A DNA stretch of 18,026 nt from DATDCV01 sp036524155 (GCA_036524155.1 DATDCV010000109.1:1-18026); one strand, 5' to 3'. Positions 1-7,919 are shown, counted from the first letter of the stretch. Numbers and translations are program-made. Notes: a model not told the origin generated them from the sequence alone.

Positions 1-3000
1 CGCTCAAGATTCTGCCGCTGGACACTGCCGGCGATCCCGGTTTCGCGGAGCGGTTCACGCGGGAGGCCCGCGCCCTGGCCAAACTCAGCCACCCGAACAT
101 CGTGGCGCTTTACGATTTTGGCCGTGTCGACGGCCTGCACTATTTCATCATGGAGTATGTGGACGGGCTGAACCTTCGGCAGTTGGAAACGGCGGGAAAG
201 CTTTCGCCGCAGGAAGCGCTGCGCATTGTGCCGCAGGTCTGTGAAGCGCTGCAGTTCGCCCACGAGGCAGGCATAGTGCACCGTGACGTCAAACCGGAAA
301 ACATCCTGCTCGACCAAAAAGGGCGCGTGAAGATCGCCGATTTCGGCATCGCCAAGATCCTGGGGGGCGGCCAGGTCCGGCAAACGCTCACGCAAAACCA
401 GGTGCTGGGCACGCCCCATTACATGGCACCGGAGCAAGTTGAGCATCCGCACCAGGTCGATCGCCGGGCCGACATCTATTCGCTGGGCGTGGTATTTTAT
501 GAAATGCTGACCGGCGAACTGCCCCTGGGCAAGTTCGCACTCCCTTCGCGCAAGGTGCAGGTGGATGTGAGGCTTGACGAGGTCGTGCTTCACGCCCTGG
601 AGAAGGAACCCGACCGCCGCTACCAGCAAGCCAGCGAAGTAAAGACCGATGTGGAGTTGATCGCCACCGGCTCCGCCCAAGCGAATCCGGCTCTGGTTTC
701 GAGTCCGCACGCCGAAGAGCTTATCGACTCGGCTCGCCGCCGGCGGCGGATGTTGTGGTACGGGTTCATCGTAAGCCTGACCGGGCTGCCGGTCGGGCTT
801 GTTCTAAAGCTCCCCATGGTCTGGGCACTGAGTATCTGCGGAATCATCGTCGGAGCACTTAAGCTGGGTCTCTTCACGCGATGGCTTGGCAACCCCGGTG
901 CGGGTGGCGAAACTCTGCCTGCGAATCCCTCCGTGATTCCTCCTCCCAGGCCCTTGGCGCGACGTTCCCAGCCCGGCTCGAACTGGCCCTTCGTTCTATG
1001 TCTGCTGCCACCGGTCCTGCTCACCGCGTTTGTGCTTTTCGGTTACCGGTGGGTCGGCGTGGATCTGGACGCAGACGTTCAAGTTTTCACCGGGCTCCTG
1101 GGTCTGCCCTTGAGCGCGGGTCTGGGCGCGCTGTTGGGCTGGGGAGCGTGGTTGTTTGTAAGATCCGGCCAACCGCGCGGCAGAGAATCTTCGGCGTCAG
1201 CCAGCCGATGGTCATGGCTGGCGCTTGGAGCGGCCGCGGTGTTGGCGATCAGTCTGCCGCTTGGAGGCGGGGCCATGGCTCTGCTCCAACTCGTCAGCAA
1301 GGAAACCTCCTGGAACCCGGGAAAAGGAGAGTATCTGATGACGATCTTGGTGGTCGGTGGCGCCTCGCTATCGGCACTGTCTGCGACCGTGATGGGTCTC
1401 GAGTCCTCGCGTCAAATCCGGCGTGCGCCATCGGCCTTGCGCGGGCGGCTCGGGGCGTGCGCGGCAGCGTGGTTTTGGCCGTGCTTGCTCGGTTGCGTGG
1501 CGATCCTATGGGGTGGGAACGCCGGCCTGACCGCTCTAAGGGGCGGCGTGGAGCGCTCCTCCGCTGGGTACGAAACCGCTCCGGTGACGAGAGGACCTAT
1601 GACAGTGGATGTGGTGGCGTCAGGCAGGCTCGTGCCAGCCGCAGGCGATCGTTCCCAGTGGCAAATTGAAGCGAGTGTACCGGAGACCATTGTCGCCTAC
1701 CTGGAGGTGGGTCAGGATGTCGAATGCGTCGCCGACGCCTTTTCCGGCCAGGCTTTCAAGGGCAAGCTAGCCCGAATTGCGGATGCCCCGGAGCCTGGGC
1801 CTGAGACCGCAAAGTATGCCGCCCTAATCCAGGTCGTTGATGCCAGGTTGCCGTTCCGGCAGGGCATGAGCGTTTTCCTGACCTTCGTTATCGCCCATCG
1901 CCAGGACACCCTCCGGATTCCCTGCCAGGCATTGTGGGTCCAAATGCCGGGATGGACAAACGATCCGAAGAACTTGCGGTATGGGCTGATGCCAAAGGAA
2001 CTCACGACGGCGGACGCCGCGGAACGCGCTACTCGAACGGTCTGGGTTTTGCGAGCCCCTAAAAAGGCCCCGGAGCCGGTAAAGGTCAGCATCGGCATCT
2101 CCGACTCCACGTGGACCGAAATCGTCGAAGGCTTAAATGAAGGAGACTGCGTCGTCATCGGCACCTTTTCGAGGGAAAAGGCCGCACCCCGGCCCTCCCG
2201 GAATGCGCCCGGCATAAAGAACAACGCGCACGAGCGGGCCACCACTAACGGCAGGGCATCGATGACGAATAGCCCGAGCCCGGCTGAGACGGACGATGTC
2301 GCCAATGTGCTTGCCCAGGAGAAGCTGGCAAACGGGGACTCCAATCAGCGTTTCTTCCTCATCGGACCCAAACCTGGCGATGCGCCGCCGACAAACGGCT
2401 ATTCTCTTTTGCTGGTCCTGCCCGGAGGCGATGGCGGCTCGGGTTTTGTAACCTTTGTCAAACGTATCTACCTCCACGCTGTTCCAGCCCATTACATTGT
2501 TGCTGAGTTGATTGCGCCGCGGTGGGACGAGGCTCAGGCTGAGCAGATTGTCTGGCCTACCGAAACGTCTCCCTATCCGGGGATGAAGTTCTCGACCGAA
2601 GCCTTCGTCCACTCGGTCATCGGCGAAATTGAAAAACAATATCGGCTCGATTCCCGCCGCGTCTTTACTTTGTCATGGTCGTCGGGAGGTCCCGCGGGCT
2701 ACGCAGCTTCGCTTTGCAGGGGGACGCGTGTCACTGGCTCGCTCATCGCCATGTCCGTGTTCCGCCCGCTGTCATTCCCGGATCTGAAATCGGCCAGCGG
2801 CCAAGCCTACTTTTTGCTGCATTCAGCGGACGACGCGCTGGTCCCGATCGACATGGCCAGAAACGCGCAGCACTCGCTGACCCTAAATGGTGCCCAGGCG
2901 ACGCTGGAGACCTATCCGGGGGGACACGGTTGGCGTGGCGATATCTATGGCAACATCAACGCTGGCATCCGCTGGTTGGAGGAACACGCAATGCTGCCCA

Positions 3001-3035
3001 CGGCCAAGGCCAGGGCCGATTCTGGTCAACAATGA
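1..3035 (+). CDS. Ser/Thr protein kinase fused to TM region, MFP-like section and esterase domain (5' partial)
   Basis: The reading frame is already open at base 3, so the true start lies upstream; about 1010 residues are visible. The first visible codons include LKIL, with the probable ATP-anchoring Lys at 6-8. The Hanks-type catalytic loop HRDVKPEN is at 279-302, DFG at 339-347 and APE at 426-434, and the kinase domain ends near 660. Roughly six hydrophobic segments follow between 750 and 1520. Bases 1565-2190 resemble the beta-barrel and membrane-proximal parts of HlyD/MacA membrane-fusion proteins (an RGPMTVDVVASG entry strand, then IRIPCQAL-like strands), without an obvious lipoyl/coiled-coil insert. 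After a polar linker, 2346-2975 looks like an alpha/beta-hydrolase esterase: nucleophile context SWSSGG (Ser at 2679), Asp in HSADD (2829-2834) and His in GGHGW (2925). A cytosolic kinase with a periplasmic or extracellular effector half is inferred. The kinase call is firm; the MFP and esterase calls are moderate. Confidence 0.85.
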   Translation, partial: LKILPLDTAGDPGFAERFTREARALAKLSHPNIVALYDFGRVDGLHYFIMEYVDGLNLRQLETAGKLSPQEALRIVPQVCEALQFAHEAGIVHRDVKPENILLDQKGRVKIADFGIAKILGGGQVRQTLTQNQVLGTPHYMAPEQVEHPHQVDRRADIYSLGVVFYEMLTGELPLGKFALPSRKVQVDVRLDEVVLHALEKEPDRRYQQASEVKTDVELIATGSAQANPALVSSPHAEELIDSARRRRRMLWYGFIVSLTGLPVGLVLKLPMVWALSICGIIVGALKLGLFTRWLGNPGAGGETLPANPSVIPPPRPLARRSQPGSNWPFVLCLLPPVLLTAFVLFGYRWVGVDLDADVQVFTGLLGLPLSAGLGALLGWGAWLFVRSGQPRGRESSASASRWSWLALGAAAVLAISLPLGGGAMALLQLVSKETSWNPGKGEYLMTILVVGGASLSALSATVMGLESSRQIRRAPSALRGRLGACAAAWFWPCLLGCVAILWGGNAGLTALRGGVERSSAGYETAPVTRGPMTVDVVASGRLVPAAGDRSQWQIEASVPETIVAYLEVGQDVECVADAFSGQAFKGKLARIADAPEPGPETAKYAALIQVVDARLPFRQGMSVFLTFVIAHRQDTLRIPCQALWVQMPGWTNDPKNLRYGLMPKELTTADAAERATRTVWVLRAPKKAPEPVKVSIGISDSTWTEIVEGLNEGDCVVIGTFSREKAAPRPSRNAPGIKNNAHERATTNGRASMTNSPSPAETDDVANVLAQEKLANGDSNQRFFLIGPKPGDAPPTNGYSLLLVLPGGDGGSGFVTFVKRIYLHAVPAHYIVAELIAPRWDEAQAEQIVWPTETSPYPGMKFSTEAFVHSVIGEIEKQYRLDSRRVFTLSWSSGGPAGYAASLCRGTRVTGSLIAMSVFRPLSFPDLKSASGQAYFLLHSADDALVPIDMARNAQHSLTLNGAQATLETYPGGHGWRGDIYGNINAGIRWLEEHAMLPTAKARADSGQQ

Positions 3036-3101
3036 ATACCATCGGCGTCTGGAGCCGATCCCGTCTCCAGTAGCTTTGGGATTAGGAAAGGAATCAACAA
3101 A

Positions 3102-3740
3102 ATGAAACAACCTTCGGTTTCGGCTACCGTCGCATTCAGGCCGATCTTCCACCCCGATCGCCGCAGAGGCCAGCCGTTACGCCGGATTTTCGGTGCGTTA
3201 TCGCTCGCCGCTGTCGCCGCCGCTGCCTCGGCCCTTGCTTCGGAAGTGCCTGTCGCGTTCCGCAACACTGGTATGGAAGAAGGCACGGGCACTCCCGCGG
3301 GGTGGCAGAAAGGACCTGCCGTGGCCGGAGTTCAACAGGTGTGGGATCAGAAGATCGCCCATGGCGGGAAGGCGTCCCTCTGCCTGAGGAAGACCGTCCA
3401 GCGGTATTTCCCCATTGCACAGTGGAGTCAATTCGTCCCGATAGCGCCTGAAAACGCGGCACGCAAGCTCAAGGTCCGATGCTGGGTCAAAACCGAGGCT
3501 GTTACGAAGGCCATTGTCGATGTTCATTACCAGGGTTCCAGCCCACAGCCGGGGCATGCCTGGGCGATTTTCCTCGGTCAAAAGCAGGATTCGGATCCTA
3601 TCCTGACACACGATTGGAAACTCTACGAAGGCGTCGTCGAGGTCCCCGCCAACAGTTCAAAGATCGGGATTGCTCTTCAAATCTACGGCCCGGGCAGCGT
3701 TTGGTTCGATGACCTGCAAGTCGCCTGGATCCATGATTGA
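3102..3740 (+). CDS. secreted protein with a carbohydrate-binding-like beta-sandwich (212 aa)
   Basis: The start is supported by a purine-rich AGGAAAGGA ribosome-binding site just upstream of the ATG. The N-terminus has a long basic region (PDRRRGQPLRRIF) and then a hydrophobic Ala-rich stretch ending ALA-SE near residue 47, consistent with export; the RRIF context is only weakly Tat-like. The mature part (GWQKGPAVAG, an aromatic/beta pattern, and a closing GSVWFDDLQV) is typical of CBM4/9- or CBM35-like jelly-roll domains, where a final WFDDV/L strand ends the sandwich. There is no catalytic motif and no lipobox. It starts 66 bases after the kinase-esterase stop on the same strand and may be co-transcribed. 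A binding role for a sugar or polymer is inferred from the fold pattern only; no specific ligand can be named. Confidence 0.7.
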   Translation: MKQPSVSATVAFRPIFHPDRRRGQPLRRIFGALSLAAVAAAASALASEVPVAFRNTGMEEGTGTPAGWQKGPAVAGVQQVWDQKIAHGGKASLCLRKTVQRYFPIAQWSQFVPIAPENAARKLKVRCWVKTEAVTKAIVDVHYQGSSPQPGHAWAIFLGQKQDSDPILTHDWKLYEGVVEVPANSSKIGIALQIYGPGSVWFDDLQVAWIHD

Positions 3741-3824
3741 GAGGGTGGGCTGAGCGCCAGCCAAGTGGCGGCTCGACGGAAATCAGTTCTGGTCGTTCGG
3801 CACGCTATGGCCTAAAGCTTTCGC

Positions 3825-4652
3825 ATGAACAGCGGATTGGACGATAAGGTCGTGCTCATCACGGGGGCTTCCGGGGGGATAGGTTCGGCCATCGCCCGGC
3901 AATTCGCTGCGGAAGGCGCGCGGTTGGTGCTTCAATACAACCACGGAAGAACGAATGCCCTGAAGTTGCTGCGCGAGCTCGGCCCGGCCGAAGTTCTGAC
4001 GGTCCAGGCCGACCTCACCAGTGAATCCGCTACGAAACGTCTGTTCGCCAAAGCCGTAAGGCGCTTTGGTTCAGTTGACACGCTCATCGCGAACGCGGGT
4101 GCCTGGGAAACTGCCGAGGTCCCGCTGCACCGGATGCCGTTGCGGCAATGGCAAAAAACTCTCGATGGCGTCCTGACAACCGCTTTTCTCAGCATCCGCG
4201 AGTTCCTGCGATTGGTCGCCGCGAAAAAGCGCGGCAACGCGGTGCTGATTGCTTCCACGGCGGCGGTATTCGGCGAGGCAGGTCACACGGACTATGCTGC
4301 CGGGAAAGCCGCCATCGCCTACGGCTTGACCCGCTCCCTGAAAAACGAGATCTCCCGGCTCGCCCCGCATTCCCGGAATTACTCCGGCGGCCGCATTAAC
4401 TGCATCTGTCCGGGCTGGACCGTCGTTCCCCGTCTCGCGCGCAAGCTCCGCGATCACGAGATGCTGCGAAAGGTGACCTCCACCATGGCCCTGCCGCAGT
4501 TGGCTCGCCCAGACGATATCGCCCATGCCGCTGTCTTTCTCTCCTCCGACACCCTGGCGCGTCACATCACCGGGCAAATACTCGTCGTGGCCGGGGGAAT
4601 GGAAGGCCGCCGCTTGTGGCAAGCCGACGAAATTGATCCCAGCCTCGTTTGA
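3825..4652 (+). CDS. SDR-family NAD(P)-dependent oxidoreductase (275 aa)
   Basis: This is a classical short-chain dehydrogenase/reductase of usual length. The nucleotide-binding glycine motif TGASGGIG is at residues 13-20, the acidic DLT at 63-65, and NAG at 90-92. The catalytic residues are Ser144 (IASTAAVFG), Tyr157 and Lys161 (YAAGK), and a PGW motif follows at about 197. The residues after the second beta strand (QYNHGRTN) lack an obvious acidic NAD-selecting residue and may favour NADP. The C-terminus has the normal ITGQILVVAGG. The substrate cannot be deduced; FabG-like 3-oxoacyl reduction and sugar or alcohol dehydrogenation are both possible. It has about 85 bases of spacer before it and 232 after it, so it looks monocistronic. 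No Shine-Dalgarno is apparent. Confidence 0.9.
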   Translation: MNSGLDDKVVLITGASGGIGSAIARQFAAEGARLVLQYNHGRTNALKLLRELGPAEVLTVQADLTSESATKRLFAKAVRRFGSVDTLIANAGAWETAEVPLHRMPLRQWQKTLDGVLTTAFLSIREFLRLVAAKKRGNAVLIASTAAVFGEAGHTDYAAGKAAIAYGLTRSLKNEISRLAPHSRNYSGGRINCICPGWTVVPRLARKLRDHEMLRKVTSTMALPQLARPDDIAHAAVFLSSDTLARHITGQILVVAGGMEGRRLWQADEIDPSLV

Positions 4653-4849
4653 AATCGCATCCGGAATCTCGCCAGCGTTTTTCCGCACCCGCCTCCTGAA
4701 CGAAAACTCAGTTCGCCTTTTGTGGCAAGTTGTTCAAGCATGCGCGTGAAGTCGCGCTTAAAGGCGGTTTCGCTTCTGAATGCCCGCGCCCGATAGTGTC
4801 CTGAAATGTTCGCAAGGCACGACATTGGAAACGGCTGGTAAGTTTGTAA

Positions 4850-4879
4850 TTGTCCCCGACCGCCCCGCATCGTTATCTA
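4850..4879 (+). promoter_or_regulatory. candidate sigma70-type promoter very close to the DUF350 start
   Basis: A TTGTCC (4850-4855) and a TATCTA (4874-4879) are separated by 18 bases, and the ATG at 4885 lies only 5 bases downstream. If real, the transcript would be leaderless or nearly so, which fits the lack of a Shine-Dalgarno. The match to consensus is modest and found by eye. Confidence 0.28.
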
Positions 4880-4884
4880 ATCGC

Positions 4885-5214
4885 ATGAACTGGAATCCCT
4901 CTCGATTGACCTGTGGCCGGGTTTTGTGTGCGGCTGCAGTCTGGCTTCTTCCTGCGCCGGCGGTCCTCGCGGCACAGGCCGACGCGGCACAGTCCTGGCA
5001 CGCACAGACGCTGCTGCAGGCGATAGGCTACATGCTGTTGTTCGCCGCCATCGGGGTCACGTCAGCCATTCTTGGATACAAATTGTTCGACAAATGCACT
5101 CCCGGTGATCTTAACAAAGAGATCCTCGAGAATCGGAACGTTGCGGCTGCCATCGTGGCCGCCGCGGTAATATTGGGGGTGTGCATCATTATTGCCGCGG
5201 CGATGATGGGCTAG
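4885..5214 (+). CDS. DUF350 family membrane protein, YjfL-like (109 aa)
   Basis: The ATG at 4885 is chosen because a clean signal peptide follows (basic MNWNPSRLTCGR, hydrophobic core, PAVLAA-QA near residue 30). An upstream in-frame ATG at 4780 would bury that signal in a polar extension. The mature protein has two membrane helices (about 42-64 and 86-107) joined by GYKLFDKCTPGDL and a polar ENRN segment followed by AAAIVAAAVILG; this loop and the second helix are the DUF350 hallmark. Typical YjfL proteins carry about four helices (two units), so this is a single-unit version with a cleavable signal. In enterobacteria YjfL is encoded next to a YgiC/YjfC ATP-grasp enzyme, as here. The molecular function is unknown; an envelope or membrane-stress role is inferred from neighbours. 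Confidence 0.8.
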   Translation: MNWNPSRLTCGRVLCAAAVWLLPAPAVLAAQADAAQSWHAQTLLQAIGYMLLFAAIGVTSAILGYKLFDKCTPGDLNKEILENRNVAAAIVAAAVILGVCIIIAAAMMG

Positions 5215-5232
5215 GCGGCTTGGGTACGAGAC

Positions 5233-5607
5233 GTGAAACGGAGCAAAAGCATCCGCCTGGTGTTGATCGGCGGCCTTTCCGCCGGAGCGCTGACCGGCTG
5301 CAGCCCCAATGGCAACCAAACGACGGCCATCAGCCCGAACTGCGTTTACACCAATAACTACTTTGTGGCTGGCGTGGGTTATTATCACGCTCCGTTCCGC
5401 GCCTGGTACTCGCTGCCCTATAATCATTTCAACCCGCAGAACGAGCGGTATTTTTACGGCGGCCAGTGGGGCACGGCACCGCACGAAAGCATCACGAACA
5501 TTTCGGCGCCGACAGCCGAAGTTGCGCAGCAAGCCCAGGCCCGCCGCACCGATGTGCCGCGCGGCGGCTTTGGCAGCACCTCGCGCAGCCATTACGTCCA
5601 CGCTTAA
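5233..5607 (+). CDS. small YgiB/YjfM-like (DUF1190-type) lipoprotein (124 aa)
   Basis: The start is a GTG at 5233, giving MKRSKSIRL, a hydrophobic stretch and the lipobox LTGC with the lipidated Cys at residue 23. The body is rich in Tyr, Asn and Gln with no catalytic motif. The N-terminal MKRSKSIR and the C-terminal RGGFGSTSRS (residues 110-119) recall the ends of E. coli YgiB/YjfM, which begin MKRTKSIR-like and end with RGGFG plus a Ser-rich tail; this comparison is from memory. The central Cys/Gln-rich part of the E. coli proteins is absent, so this is a short relative. The stop codon overlaps the next ATG (TAATG at 5605-5609), indicating translational coupling with the ATP-grasp gene, the same pairing as ygiB-ygiC. 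The lipoprotein call is firm; the family assignment is moderate. Confidence 0.7.
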   Translation: MKRSKSIRLVLIGGLSAGALTGCSPNGNQTTAISPNCVYTNNYFVAGVGYYHAPFRAWYSLPYNHFNPQNERYFYGGQWGTAPHESITNISAPTAEVAQQAQARRTDVPRGGFGSTSRSHYVHA

Positions 5608-6728
5608 TGCAACGCCTCCGCTGCACGCCCCGGTCCGGCTGGCCCGAAAAAGTTGAGCAGCTTGGCTTGACGTTTCATTCGCACGAGGAGGGTCCCTACT
5701 GGGATGAATCGGCATGCTACCAGTTGACCGCCAACGAGGTAAACGTGCTTGAAACAGCAGCCAACAACCTGCACCGCTTGTGCATCGACGCTGCCCAGGT
5801 CGTGATCGAGCGAGAATGGTGGGCGCGCCTGGGTATACCGGAAGCGGCCGTCCCAGGCATTTTGCGGTCGTGGGAGCGGGACGATTTCAGCCTCTACGGC
5901 CGGTTCGATCTCTCCTTTGACGGCAGCGGACCGCCCAAGCTGCTCGAATACAATGCGGACACGCCGACCGCGCTGATCGAGGCGTCAGTGGTCCAGTGGT
6001 TCTGGCTGCAGGAAACCCGCCCGGGAACCGACCAATTCAACTCGATTCACGAACGGTTGATTGAGGCCTGGCGGCGTTGGGCCGGAACCACCGTGTATTT
6101 CAGCAGCGTTAAGGACAATCCCGAAGACGAGCAAACCGTGCTCTATCTGCGGGACACGTGCCAGCAAGCCGGTGTGGAGACGGCCTCTGCGTATATCGAG
6201 GACCTCGGCTGGGACGGTGCCGGAAACTGTTTTGTCGATCTTGAATCGAAGCGCGTGGAGCGCTGCTTCAAGCTGTACCCCTGGGAGTGGCTTTGGCACG
6301 AGGAATTCGGCGCTCACCTGGCCGGCGACTGTATTCAGTTTATCGAGCCCGGCTGGAAAATGCTGCTCAGCAACAAAGGACTGTTGCCGATTCTGTGGGA
6401 GCGGTTCCCCGGGCATCCCAACCTGCTGCCCGCATTCGAAACTCCGGAATCTCTCGCAGGGTGTTACGTGCGAAAACCCAAATTAAGCCGTGAAGGGAAC
6501 AATGTCGCCTGGGTCGAAGGCGACGCCGTCGTGGAAGAAACCGGCGGCGACTACGGCGAGGAAGGTTATATCTGTCAGGCGCCGGCCGCGCTCCCCGATT
6601 TTGAGGGCCAGCACCCGATCTTCGGCGTTTGGATGGTTGACCATGAAGCGGCGGGCCTGGGGATTCGCGAGGACACGCGCCGAATCACCGGCAATCTCAG
6701 CCGGTTTGTGCCCCACTTCTTCCGCTGA
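5607..6728 (+). CDS. glutathionylspermidine synthase-like ATP-grasp protein, YgiC/YjfC family (373 aa)
   Basis: The start at 5607 overlaps the upstream stop by one base and matches the family N-terminus (PRSGWPEKVEQLGLTFHS, then YWDESACY). An in-frame ATG at 5466 would overlap the lipoprotein gene and is rejected. Family landmarks are RFDLSFDG (99-106), LLEYNADTPT (112-121), the FKLYPWEWL segment (221-229), SNKGLLPILW (255-264), the KPKLSREGNN ATP-grasp segment (290-299), and a C-terminal DHEAAGLGIRED followed by TGNLSRFVPH. The length agrees with the ATP-grasp half of glutathionylspermidine synthases; the amidase half present in E. coli Gss is absent. Family members form a peptide-like bond between a carboxylate and an amine using ATP. 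The exact substrates here are not known, and glutathionylspermidine itself is not proven. Confidence 0.9.
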   Translation: MQRLRCTPRSGWPEKVEQLGLTFHSHEEGPYWDESACYQLTANEVNVLETAANNLHRLCIDAAQVVIEREWWARLGIPEAAVPGILRSWERDDFSLYGRFDLSFDGSGPPKLLEYNADTPTALIEASVVQWFWLQETRPGTDQFNSIHERLIEAWRRWAGTTVYFSSVKDNPEDEQTVLYLRDTCQQAGVETASAYIEDLGWDGAGNCFVDLESKRVERCFKLYPWEWLWHEEFGAHLAGDCIQFIEPGWKMLLSNKGLLPILWERFPGHPNLLPAFETPESLAGCYVRKPKLSREGNNVAWVEGDAVVEETGGDYGEEGYICQAPAALPDFEGQHPIFGVWMVDHEAAGLGIREDTRRITGNLSRFVPHFFR

Positions 6729-6749
6729 GAAAACGCTGCATTTACCCCT

Positions 6750-7919
6750 ATGAGTTTCGCCAATCCCACTCCGATTCGCCTCCGCATGCTCGGAGCATTT
6801 TTCGGCCTGCGCTACCGGGTAGTCGGGCGTGTGGTGCTGGGCATGGAGGTAGCCGGCCAGACCTACTGCTGGAACGAGTTCAATCTCAAAACCACGGAAG
6901 GAGATTTCGCGACGCTGGTATTCGAGACCGATGAGCAGGGTGCGCACTGGCGGCTGTTTATGATGTTCCAGCCGGATCCTGCAATCACCGCGGGAGAGGC
7001 CGCGCGCAAACGCGTCGGCGACTACCTGAACCTGCGCGGAGGGGCCGTGCGCGTGACATTGGTGGACGAATCCCGGGTCTATCATATCGAAGGTGAAGCG
7101 CCGGAAGGCGTCGAGGTGGGTGACGTGGCGCGTTACTTCAACGCCGAAGGCGCGAGTGATAAGATCGTCGTGAGTTGGACGGGGGACGAAGCGGAGTGCT
7201 ACTTCGGGAAGGACCTGTCGAATGCCGCGGTCAAGTCCGCGTTCAACCTCGACAGCCACGCCTTGGATGCGTGTGGAAATGTCCAGCCCCTCCAGGATGG
7301 CAGGGCTTCCATGGCCAGGTGGATCGCAGCCGCCGGCGGCTGTTTGGCCTTTGTCATCGCCTTGGCCGCGCTTTCCTCATACAGAAACAAGCAGCAGCCC
7401 ATCGCGCTCACCAGGATGAAAGCTCCGACGTCAACGCTGAGTTTGGGCCGCACGGTTAAGTTCTCAGGCGAGATGTGGCAGGTCCGGGGGCATTCGCTGG
7501 TGGAGGTGGCCCAGGTGGGCCGGCGTTACGAGCAGCATGAGTACGATCTCACGGCAGCGGATGGCAGCAGACTTCTGTTCGTCGTTGGTTTCACCCCGGG
7601 AACCAGGAGCGCGGTGCTTTTCAGCCCTCTAGCCGCCCACCCTGCGCTCTCTCCCGAGCAAGCCGGAGCTTTGAGGGTGGGCGATATCGCCGAAATTGAT
7701 GGCTGCGCCGCACCAGTGCGCGAGCTTTTCCAATGTACCGTCCGCCAGACCGAAGGCGGTGAGTCCGACGCGTCGACAACCGGGACGGTGCTCTACGGCT
7801 TCATCGCACAAACCAACTCAACCCTGTTTCTGGCAAGATGGAATCGCGCGCGAATGGAGTCATATCGCCAAAAGACCGTCCCGCCACAGGAAATCGCCGC
7901 AGCCCTTGGTCACAAGTGA
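6750..7919 (+). CDS. DUF4178 protein with a central TM helix and two DUF4178-like units (389 aa)
   Basis: The start lies 21 bases after the ATP-grasp stop. Residues 19-75 (FGLRYRVVGRVVLG, then YCWNEFNLKT) follow the DUF4178 pattern: a short beta-rich domain with an aromatic-rich W.E/Y core. A Gly/Val-rich section continues to about 180. One membrane helix covers residues 191-210. After it, residues 230-292 (LGRTVKFSGEMWQVRG, EQHEYDLTAADGS) repeat the same beta-strand pattern and appear to be a second, diverged DUF4178 unit. There is no signal peptide, so the N-terminal unit is probably cytosolic and the C-terminal one periplasmic, although the topology is inferred. DUF4178 genes often neighbour DUF350 and polyamine-like or PspA-associated genes, consistent with membership in this module. 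The biochemical role is unknown. Confidence 0.75.
   Translation: MSFANPTPIRLRMLGAFFGLRYRVVGRVVLGMEVAGQTYCWNEFNLKTTEGDFATLVFETDEQGAHWRLFMMFQPDPAITAGEAARKRVGDYLNLRGGAVRVTLVDESRVYHIEGEAPEGVEVGDVARYFNAEGASDKIVVSWTGDEAECYFGKDLSNAAVKSAFNLDSHALDACGNVQPLQDGRASMARWIAAAGGCLAFVIALAALSSYRNKQQPIALTRMKAPTSTLSLGRTVKFSGEMWQVRGHSLVEVAQVGRRYEQHEYDLTAADGSRLLFVVGFTPGTRSAVLFSPLAAHPALSPEQAGALRVGDIAEIDGCAAPVRELFQCTVRQTEGGESDASTTGTVLYGFIAQTNSTLFLARWNRARMESYRQKTVPPQEIAAALGHK

Noticed and set aside
881..1669. Open frame of 262 codons on the plus strand
   Set aside because: It overlaps the kinase's membrane region in another frame and is rich in Arg and Gly without any recognisable motif.
3752..3774. Bulged hairpin just after the secreted protein gene
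   Set aside because: The eight-pair stem has a bulge and no following T-run, so it is not supported as a terminator.
4780..4884. Upstream in-frame ATG for the DUF350 gene
   Set aside because: It would add 35 polar residues before a normal signal peptide; 4885 is the better start.
5466..5606. Upstream in-frame start for the ATP-grasp protein
   Set aside because: It would overlap the lipoprotein gene by 140 bases; the family N-terminus begins at 5607, where a TAATG coupling exists.
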